In this document: piece after piece, positions 42,894 through 53,021 of the stretch | Numbering within the stretch: position 1 is the first letter of the stretch | Layout of the letters: each line of letters opens with the position of its first letter | NCBI RefSeq assembly: GCF_000227115.2 | Contig: NC_016485.2 | Coordinates: 310,001-374,000 of the forward strand | Direction of reading: 5' to 3' | Source: Naumovozyma dairenensis CBS 421 | Lineage: Eukaryota > Ascomycota > Saccharomycetes > Saccharomycetales > Saccharomycetaceae | Length of the DNA: 64,000 bases | The notes under the pieces: generated by a model | Told to the model about the DNA's origin: nothing | What the model saw: the letters and a program-made list of their open reading frames with translations, nothing else | Databases searched by the model: none | Made by a program: the position numbers and the translations under genes

Positions 42894-45398
42894 ATGCAAA
42901 ATTTGAGGCAAATAACCGAGTCATCTTCATCATCCACAGATCTTGAAAAAACAACAAGCGACCCACCTTCAAATGCTACTACTGTGACGGTAAGTGTTGT
43001 AGCAGAAGCAGCATCTTCTCCAGATTCTTCCTCTTCATCTACAACTTCAGCTAACACTATGATAAAAAATTCAAATGTCGGCAATGGAATAATGAAACAT
43101 GTTCCTGATACTGTCCTCAATGATGAACTTGACCATACAAATATTGAAAATCAGATAACTAATGAACAGCAAGATTATTATGGAAGTAGTTCCTATAAAA
43201 TGTTTAAAAAAATATTAACTTACAGAATATTACAACAAACACTACGACTAAAGAGACCTTTAGAAGAAGACCAGACATCCCCCTCTGAAAATAGAAGAAA
43301 ATTCAGGAAAAGATCATATTCTTTGCCCAATTTATTAGCAACTCGATCGAATAATATTTCAAGTGAGTATGATCGTTCATCTTCACATTATTTTATGAAA
43401 CCAGTGAACTCCAGCAACCATAATGAACAAAGAAATAGAATGGCGAGAGCTAAGAGTCGAACAAAAAATAGTAATGTTCCTCCTTTCACCCTAAATTATA
43501 ACCACGATAACATTTGTACTATTGTGTATAATAGTAATAACTGCGATAGAGTTGACGACGATAATTATGACGATTATGATGACGATTTTGATGACGATTT
43601 TGATGATGATGATGATGATTCTGATGAAAACTATGATTCCGATGGTAACCGTAACGTCGAGTCATTCACGTACAGAGAGAACACCGAGGATAACTTATTA
43701 CCTCCCATTAATTTGAAATATCTAGAAGACTTAGAACTTTCTCAAGTTATTAGAAATGCTCAGCTAAGACATGATTTAATATTTGATCCGTTCTTGAAGT
43801 TCAAACCAAATCAAGATCAAGATCAAGCTCAAGCTCCTAATGATAAATCTTATCTAGAAAGCCAAGATCAATCTAAACTTTATTGGAATTTTATCAGAGT
43901 AGAATTAGCGCTTTCTGCAAATACATCATCATTATCACCGGCTACTCATAATACATTAGTAAAAAAAGCACAAAGCTCAAAATTATTATTTAACCTATTT
44001 GAAACTTTGAAAAAAATATTACTAACAATTGTGCCAGAAGCCAAATACGTACCCACAGCCTCGTCACCATTTAATAATAATAATAATAGTCAAGAGGAAA
44101 CTCATTCCATCTTTACTTCGATAATAACTGATTTCGACGCAAATCTAATAGTTCAAGAATTATATTTGGGCGTTTTTGACATTCCCAAATTTTCTACCTG
44201 GATAACTACATTGTTAAGGAAATGTTGTGCTCCCATAAGAGATCCATTAATTGGCTACATTGAGCAAAATTTTCAATCAATTTTTACCAATGATGATAAC
44301 AATACAGTCATTTCTATATCAAAATTTGTAGATTGTTTGAATCAAATTTTCAAAATATTAAAGCTAATGAAATTAGATATTGTTAATTATGAATTAAGAT
44401 TGTTTAGACCGAATTTACTATTGTACACAATTGATTTCGAAAAGAATTATTTTGAAAAATTATACCAATTTGACAGTTGTCAGATTATGAATTCAACACT
44501 TGCTTGGTTTCAAGAAAATTTAGACAATGAGAAAAAGAGACTAATATTAAAGAATGAAGTTGTTGAAGGAGATAACGCAAATGTATCGGTTATACCGCAG
44601 GAGAAAAATCAATTTTATTATAGGCTATTTCTCAAAAGTGTCCTTAATTTGCTTTCATGTTGTAACATTGTTGAAAAGTTCCCTGAAGGATTTTTTTTTG
44701 ATTTTGATAAATTGGTATTATTAAGGGTCGATGTGAGACAAATGATCTGCCAATATATTTGTAAGATGTTATATGAAACCATGGTAAGGAGAGACACTCA
44801 CATTTCCCCTATGGATAAGACATATTTACTGTCAAAAAAAGCAACTAATCAAGTAATTAATGGAATTGATACCATTATTAAGAATAAAAATGGGCACTGT
44901 AAATGGTCTAATAATATAAACTCTATATCTGTTCAACTTTGCTATTGGGTTCAAAGTTACTATAAAGAGAATATTAATATGTCTGCTTCTTCACCATCAT
45001 CCTCATCTATGAAATTAGATGGCAAAATGGTTGAGTTTTGTAACAATTGGTTAACAAGACAATTCAACCCATCGAGTAAGATATATACCATGTTAGAAAA
45101 TAAATTATTGAGTGCATTAGAAGAAATAATTTTTGAGGGATCTGAAATTAACGATGATGGAGAAGTAAATTGCAAATTTCTCTTTAGTTTTGGTATAGAT
45201 TCTCCCTTCTCAATGTCACACAGAAAGTCAGCTTTCACAAATACTCTAAATATATCCAGCGGTAGCTCTAAAATAAACATTTCCAATAATATTCCAAATC
45301 ACCCTATAAGAAACTACAAACATATTGACAACAAGCATCCGAGTTATTATTCTATCAAAATAGATCCTGAGAATAGCATCCTTTTCTCTTTTCGATAG
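42894..45398 (+). CDS. SOK1: Sok1-like protein with Tcp11 domain
   Basis: In S. cerevisiae, SOK1 overexpression suppresses loss of cAMP-dependent kinase; the molecular role is unknown. The product (834 residues from 42894; 863 from the in-frame ATG at 42807) has a Ser/Thr-rich N-terminus, a very acidic Asp-rich run encoded by a GAT/GAC repeat (43560-43640), and a C-terminal Tcp11-type helical domain including IFKILKLMKLDIVNYELRLFRPNLL...DFEKNYFEKL. I prefer 42894 (MQNLRQITESS) because the longer start adds a hydrophobic leader unlikely in a nuclear or cytosolic protein. TRP1 and SOK1 are neighbours in S. cerevisiae (YDR007W, YDR006C). Confidence 0.85.
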   Translation: MQNLRQITESSSSSTDLEKTTSDPPSNATTVTVSVVAEAASSPDSSSSSTTSANTMIKNSNVGNGIMKHVPDTVLNDELDHTNIENQITNEQQDYYGSSSYKMFKKILTYRILQQTLRLKRPLEEDQTSPSENRRKFRKRSYSLPNLLATRSNNISSEYDRSSSHYFMKPVNSSNHNEQRNRMARAKSRTKNSNVPPFTLNYNHDNICTIVYNSNNCDRVDDDNYDDYDDDFDDDFDDDDDDSDENYDSDGNRNVESFTYRENTEDNLLPPINLKYLEDLELSQVIRNAQLRHDLIFDPFLKFKPNQDQDQAQAPNDKSYLESQDQSKLYWNFIRVELALSANTSSLSPATHNTLVKKAQSSKLLFNLFETLKKILLTIVPEAKYVPTASSPFNNNNNSQEETHSIFTSIITDFDANLIVQELYLGVFDIPKFSTWITTLLRKCCAPIRDPLIGYIEQNFQSIFTNDDNNTVISISKFVDCLNQIFKILKLMKLDIVNYELRLFRPNLLLYTIDFEKNYFEKLYQFDSCQIMNSTLAWFQENLDNEKKRLILKNEVVEGDNANVSVIPQEKNQFYYRLFLKSVLNLLSCCNIVEKFPEGFFFDFDKLVLLRVDVRQMICQYICKMLYETMVRRDTHISPMDKTYLLSKKATNQVINGIDTIIKNKNGHCKWSNNINSISVQLCYWVQSYYKENINMSASSPSSSSMKLDGKMVEFCNNWLTRQFNPSSKIYTMLENKLLSALEEIIFEGSEINDDGEVNCKFLFSFGIDSPFSMSHRKSAFTNTLNISSGSSKINISNNIPNHPIRNYKHIDNKHPSYYSIKIDPENSILFSFR

Positions 45399-45803
45399 GA
45401 GCAAATTTGAACATGTCCTACGATACCTTAATGTCATTACCAATTTTCATTGGTGCGTTTTCCGTCATAGGTACTGTTCTTTATCTTAGAAGCTAAATAA
45501 TGTATCTCGACATTATATATCTTCCTACGTAAAGTAACGTCCCCTTTTAAATAGACTATGAAAATATACCCCATAAAGGAGAGACAATATTTTACTTGTT
45601 TGGCATTGGCGATACTATCTTTTCATCATTCTCACAACATACATACGTAGATAGACACCTAAAAAAAGTGACAGAGTTATGGGGAGACTTATTCGCGGTG
45701 GATAGTTTTGTGCCATCAAACCTCTGAGTAGGCTTGGTTGGACTTCTTTTTGAAAAAGATCCCCTCAGAGTAAACCGAAATTTTCCAAAGAAGCACACCC
45801 CAC

Positions 45804-45888
45804 TGGGGTTCGCAACACACAATCTCAGAAGGCTTTAGCGACACAGTATATTTGTTGCTAATTAGAACCTATATACTGTGGAACCCCA
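45804..45888. other. Nested inverted repeats capable of folding
   Basis: TGGGGTTC (45804-45811) is the exact complement of GAACCCCA (45881-45888). Nested inside, CACAGTATAT (45842-45851) pairs with ATATACTGTG (45871-45880). The two right arms are contiguous, so one long stem with a left-side bulge of about 30 nt is possible. Adjacent is a further palindrome CCTAGAATTTTCTAGG (45898-45913), which also fits a heat-shock element pair (GAAnnTTC). Confidence 0.4.
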
Positions 45889-46139
45889 ATATTTTTGCCT
45901 AGAATTTTCTAGGAACCCCCCAGAAACCAACCCCCAATTCTCTTATAAAAAACACCGCAACCCCACCTGGGCATGGGGCTTACTTAATGTCCACCCATGC
46001 CTACCTTTGGCTGCACGTGATCTTACCATATTTGGCCATTGGCACCCCCGAAGTCCTTTGCGGATATTTTGTATTTACACCCTTAGTTGTTTACCAAACA
46101 AATAACGCGTGAGAGAAAGGTTGCTTACACGGCGTAAGC

Positions 46140-46461
46140 AGGCCTGGGACGGATAGGATTTTCTGTCTATCCTAAGGGATTTCGGCCCTACCCTACCTTT
46201 TTTTAATCCCCAGTGAAAATCTTCAATCCAGTCCTAATCGTATCCTAACGCAAAGTCTATCCTAATCCAATCCATTTTTTTTATTACATAATTTATGAGA
46301 AAATACTATAAAAATCATATTATACGACTACTATTTTTCAATTTTTTTTTCAATCCATGCCCCAATCCATATAATTTGATTTCTACCCTACCTTTTTCCA
46401 AAATTTTCACGCCCAAATCTTTGCTTTTTCAATCCATTAATCCTAATCCGTCCGAGGCCTG
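46140..46461. mobile_element. Non-autonomous hAT-type miniature transposon (MITE)
   Basis: A 322-bp element whose ends are terminal inverted repeats: left end CAGGCCTGGGACGGAT..., right end read on the other strand CAGGCCTCGGACGGAT..., about 21 of 23 positions matching. It is flanked by a perfect 8-bp duplication GGCGTAAG (46132-46139 and 46462-46469). CAG-starting ends plus an 8-bp duplication are the hallmark of the hAT superfamily. The interior is non-coding, AT-rich, and near both ends carries repeated TCCTAA/AATCC motifs such as could bind a transposase. No transposase gene is in this window. Confidence 0.88.
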
Positions 46462-46879
46462 GGCGTAAGATTAAAGCGTACAAACAATAATAATAATAAT
46501 AATAATAGAATACTCTTTAATGTTTACGCGTCCCGTTTTCCTTCCGCAACTTAGAATTGCCGTGGGGGCCAGGACGTCTCCACTACGTACAGGAACTGTT
46601 GTAACAAAGTTGCAATTTCTCGAGAACTTCCAGATAAAGAAACGTTCAACTCGAGGATATCTGTCGTATCGACAGTTTTTCACAGATTATATAACCAAAA
46701 AAACATTCATACACATTACACAATACAAAAGGAATACTTGTATATTGCGTGTTGCTCTCTCTTTGATAATTTACATACTTGGAACTAACTAGAAACTCTC
46801 TGCTAGCCAGTGAATTATTTTTAGAAGCTTTACATTACACTGGGAACAATTTCGTTAGAACGGTTACATCGCTTTCAAG

Positions 46880-49219
46880 TTGAACCATATCCCATTCCGA
46901 GTCGGTCCAGCTAGCACTTGTTCTCGTAGTCATCGATATATCTACGATTGGTCCACTACACATTTCAATTATAACCCAGCCTTCAGACACTCGAACCTTA
47001 TGTCATGTACTGGTAATAATTCATCGCCATTAGACGATCTGGTAAATCCATCAAATAACGGCAGTTCAGATATCAAAACGAATAATAGCAGAAGGTCATC
47101 TTCATTCAGGAAAACTAATATCAGTTTACTATCTTTAAATTCTACAGCTCCTTCTGAAAGATTATTAGATAAACTAGATTTAAGTCCCGAAGATGAGCTT
47201 TTATTGGAAATGGCGCTAAAGGAAGAAGAAGAAACAATTCGACAACGTCAATTATCATGTCAAAATCGATCACAGAGTCATATACTGTGTATGCCAGCTT
47301 CCGAATTTCCATCATTACGAATTTCAAGAAATTATTACAACAATACTAGTAACAATACTTCCAGATCTAATAAAAATAATAGAAGAATTAGTAGGAATAA
47401 TGTATCTACAACATCTTTATTAAAGAATAAACAAAAAAATCCAATCGAAATACTGGCTGGAGCATCCACGGTGAATGATGCTTACATAGACGGTGACGAC
47501 GAGAATGAACTTCTACCCGAGAATATCATATTGAAAGATAAAACATTAGCTGCAAAGGTTGAACAGCATTTCGCTACAAGTTCGCGATATTCATACATGG
47601 TAGAAGAAGAAGAAGAAGAAGAAGAAGAAGAAGAAGAAAACGACAACTCTAATAAACCTATATTAAACTTCGAAAAATACCGTGTAGAAAATTCTAAATT
47701 AGTTGATATGTTTGTATCTAAGAAACAACAAGAGAATAAAAAAAATCCATATTCAATTCATGAAACTGGGTCTTCAGTTATACGAAATGACAGTACTAAC
47801 AGTTCAAACACTATATTCTCTGATATTGGTCAATTATCCAAACCAAATACTCAATCAACTTTTGAAAGTGATACTTCTACTAATGAAAGTCGTGTAAATT
47901 ATAATGATATGATTTCATCATCACCAATTAAAAAGAATCTATCAAAAACGAGCACGAATAGTAGCGAAACACTACCCAAAGAATTCCAAAAGATACCGCC
48001 GCAACCTCCATATAAGACACATAAAAAGAAATCGTCATTATCCTCGTTGAAAAATTTATTCAAGTCTTCAAAATCATCACATAAACATAAACATAATCAT
48101 GATAAAAGTGATTCAACAATAGCGATAAACACGGAACCTAACAGTTCTGAAACTACACCTCAACAAGAACGATTTTCAAATATAAGTTTGCCATCTTTAG
48201 TAAACCAATCTCCTTTAAATACAACCAGCATTGGTAAATACATATTCCCACCAAATCCATCATTCGAATTTGAATTGAATCAATCGAAGGTAAAACCATA
48301 TTCAAACATGCAAAGTAGTAGTAATTCTCATCAACGGACAAAGGAGAGAAGTAATACAAATTCACCATTCAAGACACATTATAGGTCATTATCAGCGCAA
48401 CAAGATATCTACACCAACAACAATAATACTATAACTAAAAATTCAATGGGCAAACCAGTTCAGGAACAAAAAACAACCACGACCACTCACGTGGAGGTAT
48501 CACCCATCAGACCCAAAAATAGAAGATCTTTATCATTAAACATGCAAAAAAATGTTTCACAACATCCATGGTCCAAATACACATCGACTTCATCTTCAAT
48601 ACACAAAGAAAATGAAATAATTGACACAGCAATCAAGATGAGACACGAAGGACGCTTAAAGGAATCTGCGGAGAAATTGAAAAAAGCATGTATGACAGGA
48701 AACAAAACAGCGTATTTATTATATGGATTAGCATTACGTTATGGTTGTGGTGTTGAACAAGATTATGATGAATCATTTAAATACTTACAACTTGCCATAA
48801 CTAGTGGTGACAGTGGAATTTCCATCGATAAAGATGTATTACATTGTCACGTTGATCCTATGGAAATTGAGAAAAAAAATAATTTCAGAGATAAATCAAT
48901 GTATCAAATTATGAGAGAACCTTTAGCTCCTGCTTTGTATGAATGTGGTATTTCGTATCTGAAAGGGTTTGGCGTGGAACATGTTGACGAAATGAAAGGG
49001 CTCAAATTTTTAGAGAAAGCCGCGTCTTTAGGACATATTGATTCAATGTGCCTGAGTGGCACTTTGTGGTCACGAAGGTCTGAGTCAAGTAGAAGGAAAA
49101 AGGATACCGTGAGGGCTGCAGCATGGTTTAGATTGGCCGAAATGAGAGGTGCTAATTTAATAGGTGCCAATTGGATTTATAAAGAAAAGTATGTAAATCC
49201 TCCAGAAAAGGTACTGTAG
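46880..49219 (+). CDS. DSF2: Dsf2-like protein with Sel1-type repeats
   Basis: The 779-residue product (S. cerevisiae Dsf2 about 736) has a long Ser/Asn-rich N-terminus with a polyGlu run (GAA repeat, 47602-47640). The C-terminal region holds Sel1/TPR-like repeats (IKMRHEGRLKESAEKLKKAC..., TAYLLYGLALRYGCGVEQDYDESFKYLQLA, LYECGISYLKGFGVEHVDEMKGLKFLEKAA). In S. cerevisiae DSF2 is known as a suppressor of puf5 loss; its function is unknown. An alternative start is the ATG at 47000 (MSCTGNNSS). It is convergent with UGA2, as in YBR007C-YBR006W. Confidence 0.85.
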   Translation: MNHIPFRVGPASTCSRSHRYIYDWSTTHFNYNPAFRHSNLMSCTGNNSSPLDDLVNPSNNGSSDIKTNNSRRSSSFRKTNISLLSLNSTAPSERLLDKLDLSPEDELLLEMALKEEEETIRQRQLSCQNRSQSHILCMPASEFPSLRISRNYYNNTSNNTSRSNKNNRRISRNNVSTTSLLKNKQKNPIEILAGASTVNDAYIDGDDENELLPENIILKDKTLAAKVEQHFATSSRYSYMVEEEEEEEEEEEENDNSNKPILNFEKYRVENSKLVDMFVSKKQQENKKNPYSIHETGSSVIRNDSTNSSNTIFSDIGQLSKPNTQSTFESDTSTNESRVNYNDMISSSPIKKNLSKTSTNSSETLPKEFQKIPPQPPYKTHKKKSSLSSLKNLFKSSKSSHKHKHNHDKSDSTIAINTEPNSSETTPQQERFSNISLPSLVNQSPLNTTSIGKYIFPPNPSFEFELNQSKVKPYSNMQSSSNSHQRTKERSNTNSPFKTHYRSLSAQQDIYTNNNNTITKNSMGKPVQEQKTTTTTHVEVSPIRPKNRRSLSLNMQKNVSQHPWSKYTSTSSSIHKENEIIDTAIKMRHEGRLKESAEKLKKACMTGNKTAYLLYGLALRYGCGVEQDYDESFKYLQLAITSGDSGISIDKDVLHCHVDPMEIEKKNNFRDKSMYQIMREPLAPALYECGISYLKGFGVEHVDEMKGLKFLEKAASLGHIDSMCLSGTLWSRRSESSRRKKDTVRAAAWFRLAEMRGANLIGANWIYKEKYVNPPEKVL

Positions 49220-49364
49220 TATTTTTTTTGATTAATAATAACGTATATATTCTACAAGGTTTCCCTTCACGAAGATTTACATCTTTAAAACAATTTCATT
49301 GAAAATTATTACATATAGTTACCTATGAAGACTAAAAATAGATCTAGACCTATGCAGCTAGTTT

Positions 49365-50864
49365 TTATAACATTGGTGGTAAACCTCCGATTGTAATTGT
49401 TTTCAAAACAGTATAATCTTCAATACCATGTAATGATCCTTCTCTTCCAAATCCAGATTCTTTAATACCACCAAATGGAATAGCAGCATCTGAGAAAATG
49501 CCTGTATTACAAGAAACCATACCAGCTTCTAAAGCTTCAACGACAGTATAAATAGTATCAACATTCTTACTGAAAACATAAGAAGCCAACCCCAATTCCG
49601 TATCATTGGCGTATCCAACTACCTCTTCCAAAGTATCAAATTTAAAAATTGGACATAATGGACCAAAAGTTTCCTCTTTAGATACCACTGCATTATTCGG
49701 AACATGAGATAAGATAATAGGAGCATAAAAATTTGGACCAATATCTTTCAAAGGCCCGCCCTTTAAGACAATTTTGGCACCTTTTTTAATGGCATCATTA
49801 GCATGATATTCAATTTTTTCAATAGCTTTACCATTAATGATACATCCATGGGTAACGCCATCTTCTAAACCTGGACCGATAACGAATTTCTTTACCTTTT
49901 CAGCTAATAAATCAGCAAACTTGTCGATGATTGAACTATGAACGTAAATTCTATTTGAACAAACGCAAGTTTGGCCTAAACCTCTAAATTTAGAGGCAAT
50001 GGTTTGATTGACCGCTGCGTCTAGATCACAATCATCAAATATAATAACTGGTGCATTCCCACCTAATTCGAATGACAACTTTTTCAAAGTGGAAGAAGAT
50101 TGATCCATTAAAATTTTCCCCACTTGAGTAGAACCAGTGAATGAAACTTTTTTGACTCTATACGATTGACATAATGTTTTCCCACATTCAGGAGTATTTT
50201 TATGTGACAATATAATATTTACTACACCTTTAGGAAACCCTGCTTGTTCTTGTAATTTACCTAAGGCTAATGCAGATAATGGAGTTTGAGAGTCAGGTTT
50301 AATGACAACAGTACAACCTACTGCCAAGGCAGCTGCCATTTTCCTTGTAATCATGGCACTTGGGAAATTCCAAGGGCAAATGATCCCACATACTCCAACA
50401 GGTTGTCTTATAGTGAACACACGACTTGTCGGGTTAGATGGTTGAATAGTTGTTCCGTAAACTCTTGTTGCTTCTTGAGAGAACCATTGGAAATATGAGG
50501 CAGCGTATTGAACTTCCGAACGTGATTCTTCTAGAGATTTACCATTTTCCCATGAGATTAATTTAGCCAAATCTTCTTTATTTTCAATCATGAGATTGTA
50601 AAGGTTTAAAAGCCATTTCGATCTTTCTTGAGGCGAAGTTTTCCTATAAGTTTGGAAAGCTCTATATGCAGCATCAATGGCCTTTTCTACATTGGCAGAA
50701 GTTTGTTCTGGCATTTTAGCTATTATCTCATTGGATGCAGGGTCAGTAACTTCAAAGTATTCTTTGGCATTGTTAGGGTCTAACCATTCACCATCTACCA
50801 ATGGAGACTTGGAAATCAAATCTTTATTCTTAAAAGTAGGAACAGGGAACTTTCTAGTGGACAT
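49365..50864 (-). CDS. UGA2: Succinate-semialdehyde dehydrogenase Uga2
   Basis: Uga2 oxidises succinate semialdehyde to succinate, the last step of GABA catabolism. The 499-residue product (S. cerevisiae 497) is a full aldehyde dehydrogenase: PWNFPSAMITRKMAAALAVGCTVVIKP, the Glu motif FELGGNAP (about residue 266), and the catalytic Cys in FRGLGQTCVCSNR (about residue 300). Its promoter carries a cluster of GATAA sites (51061-51215), fitting nitrogen-source control. Confidence 0.96.
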   Translation of the reverse strand: MSTRKFPVPTFKNKDLISKSPLVDGEWLDPNNAKEYFEVTDPASNEIIAKMPEQTSANVEKAIDAAYRAFQTYRKTSPQERSKWLLNLYNLMIENKEDLAKLISWENGKSLEESRSEVQYAASYFQWFSQEATRVYGTTIQPSNPTSRVFTIRQPVGVCGIICPWNFPSAMITRKMAAALAVGCTVVIKPDSQTPLSALALGKLQEQAGFPKGVVNIILSHKNTPECGKTLCQSYRVKKVSFTGSTQVGKILMDQSSSTLKKLSFELGGNAPVIIFDDCDLDAAVNQTIASKFRGLGQTCVCSNRIYVHSSIIDKFADLLAEKVKKFVIGPGLEDGVTHGCIINGKAIEKIEYHANDAIKKGAKIVLKGGPLKDIGPNFYAPIILSHVPNNAVVSKEETFGPLCPIFKFDTLEEVVGYANDTELGLASYVFSKNVDTIYTVVEALEAGMVSCNTGIFSDAAIPFGGIKESGFGREGSLHGIEDYTVLKTITIGGLPPML

Positions 50865-51496
50865 GGGTAAGTACTATTGAGGGATTGGTGGTCAGTTCGG
50901 AACGATAAATTACCAGATTATATAGATCTGAAATATATAGGTGACAGGAAAAAGATGAAGCTATTTTTCCAATTTAAGTTAGTTCTTCTAGTAATATGAT
51001 ATCACTTAAGTATGTTCCTTATTGACTAGTTACCGATAATTAAAAGCAGAATGTATTCCTTTATCCCTATCTGATGGATTCAACAAGGTTTTATCCGTTA
51101 TCGTTTCAATATCTTCCCTTGCTACCCTGTCCCCTCCCCTGTGTTAATCATACCATATCGGACATCGCATATACAAATTATAACGTTATCAGATAAAGGG
51201 TGCGACGTTGATAAGAGGATAGTAAATGACAGCAATCAATAAACAAACGTCCAATGGATGAAAGTTGAAAGAGATCATATATTACATTAGCAGAGTAAAT
51301 TTGTTACTAAAATACATAAAGATTATATTGTCATTATTACAGTACATTATGTTAGATTATATAAGCATGTAGTCTGAATTCGTGAAAAATAGAACAGATT
51401 CAACTAGAAAATTAGAGCAATAACCGTTACTAGGGTATTAATATATAAAAGAATCAAGTTTTGTCAATAACAATATTCTTCTTCTTCTTATTATTA
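50865..51496. promoter_or_regulatory. UGA2 promoter with GATA-site cluster
   Basis: Between the UGA2 start and the RCR gene 3' end there are six GATAA/TTATC sites (51061, 51091, 51098, 51186, 51192, 51210) within 155 bp. GATA factors such as Gln3 and Gat1 activate GABA-utilisation genes in S. cerevisiae; I infer the same here. Confidence 0.5.
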
Positions 51497-52402
51497 TTAT
51501 ACCTCTGATCTTGATGATTTCACATCAACAAACGATTCACCATCGTCATTGATGCCGTTATTAGTGGAGGTCGTCGTCAGCGTACTTGTTGTTACCGTTT
51601 TCACCTTCCCTATCTCATATTTAGGGCTATTACTAGGTACAGCGGATAAATGTTCAACTTGTGAACCAGTTTCAGCGTATCCCTGTATCTTTTCCTCACC
51701 TTCTTCTTCTTGTAGCTCTTCTTCTGGTAGATTGATCTTTGGTACTCCTGGCGGTGAACCTGAAGGACGAGCAAAATTCGAAAAAGGTAATGATGATCTG
51801 GAAGAGGGAAAAGCAGGATCAGCAATGGGAAAAAAAGCTGGAGGTGGTATTTGCGAATTTTTATTACCATCATATGTTCTTACATCTTCATTACGATGGA
51901 AGTCGCCCCTTTCATCATAATAACCTAAATCATTCATATTAACCCTTTCAGTATATTGAGGGACAAAATCCTCTTCATCACGACAATTTTTAAAAGTAGT
52001 GTCTGTTGATGGTACATTATAGGTAGGAATCCATGATGTTCCTGTAATGGGGCGTTCTTTCCTTCTATTTCTTATGGAATTAATAATTGAAAAAACAATG
52101 ATAATTAATAATACTGCACCTACAATTCCTGCAATTGCAACACCAAACCATTTACCGAACTCTCCACTATCTTCAGGGTCCGTATAAGATTGGGAAATAA
52201 CTTTTGATGTAGATGTTGCAGTATATATGGTGGTACGTGTTCCCTGAGTAGCAGTAGTAGCATATGTCCTAGTAGTGGTAATTGTAGTGCGATCACCGTC
52301 ATCATCATCATTGCTACCTAGGATGAACCCACCGACGACCCCAGCTAAAAGTGCAGCACCGGTGCCGATTTTTCCTTGTTGTTGTTGTTGTTGTTGTTCC
52401 AT
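51497..52402 (-). CDS. RCR1/RCR2-family membrane protein
   Basis: The 301-residue product has a polyGln start, a Gly/Ala-rich segment, a Thr-rich lumenal region and one membrane segment (about residues 85-107) followed by RNRRKERP. It then carries the family block GTSWIPTYN...EDFVPQYTERVNMNDLGYYDERGDFHRNED, which matches Rcr1/Rcr2 (DYVPEYTE..NEHDLGYYDQRGEFHPN). PxY-type motifs (PQY, PPPAF) suggest Rsp5 binding. Rcr1 and Rcr2 affect chitin deposition and endosomal sorting of plasma-membrane proteins. It is longer than S. cerevisiae Rcr1 (213). Position fits the ancestor of YBR005W/YDR003W. Confidence 0.85.
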   Translation of the reverse strand: MEQQQQQQQGKIGTGAALLAGVVGGFILGSNDDDDGDRTTITTTRTYATTATQGTRTTIYTATSTSKVISQSYTDPEDSGEFGKWFGVAIAGIVGAVLLIIIVFSIINSIRNRRKERPITGTSWIPTYNVPSTDTTFKNCRDEEDFVPQYTERVNMNDLGYYDERGDFHRNEDVRTYDGNKNSQIPPPAFFPIADPAFPSSRSSLPFSNFARPSGSPPGVPKINLPEEELQEEEGEEKIQGYAETGSQVEHLSAVPSNSPKYEIGKVKTVTTSTLTTTSTNNGINDDGESFVDVKSSRSEV

Positions 52403-53021
52403 TCTTATTTGAATTTCACGCTGGTTTTATTACGTCTACCAATTTTTTGTTAACTAGAATACAAAGTCAGAAAAGAAATCGAATTGTGGAATGGAACCTA
52501 CAAGAGGAGGGATATATGAACCCTTATATACATATACATATGTATATGACGACAGTAGCTACTGGATATAATTCTTGGGAGAATATCAAATAAAGGGACA
52601 ATGATTGTCGACTCTATGTATAAAAGATAAATAAAGAATAATCGACTTTACTACGTTGCCACGTTTGTATAATAATACCATACTTTGTTTCACTAATTTT
52701 TTATCGCCGTAGGGGGGTGTATAGATAAAAATGACCAAAAATACGTAGGTGAAAAACCCATCCTCAGCATTGATTATTATTGACCATTGATTATTTCATC
52801 CCATTCATTCATTCATGGATGAGTGATATTATTATTGTTGTCGTTGTCGTTGTCCGCTGCCATGTAAAAAATTACATCAATGCGCCGCCCTTTACCGGGG
52901 ACTCCCACCCCGAAGAACATACCGGTTGGGAAAGGGGGGGGGGGGTACCGAAGTGAGCCTCACCCACTTCACCCCTTTAAAACTGTCTCAAATTGTTTTT
53001 TAATCCATAATGATGATGACA
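52403..53021. other. Intergenic region, RCR gene to PEX2, with G-run
   Basis: About 620 bp. It contains a G homopolymer run (about 52937-52948) beside other GC-rich blocks (52880-52970), atypical for this AT-rich window. The 70-codon plus-strand ORF there is not supported. Confidence 0.5.

Larger units (their letters stand above)
45399..46879. other. SOK1 to DSF2 intergenic region with hairpins and a miniature transposon
   Basis: About 1.48 kb. From left to right it holds a 27-codon ORF with one hydrophobic helix (45413-45496), a hairpin-rich segment (about 45690-45915), and a hAT-type miniature element (46140-46461). Confidence 0.6.
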
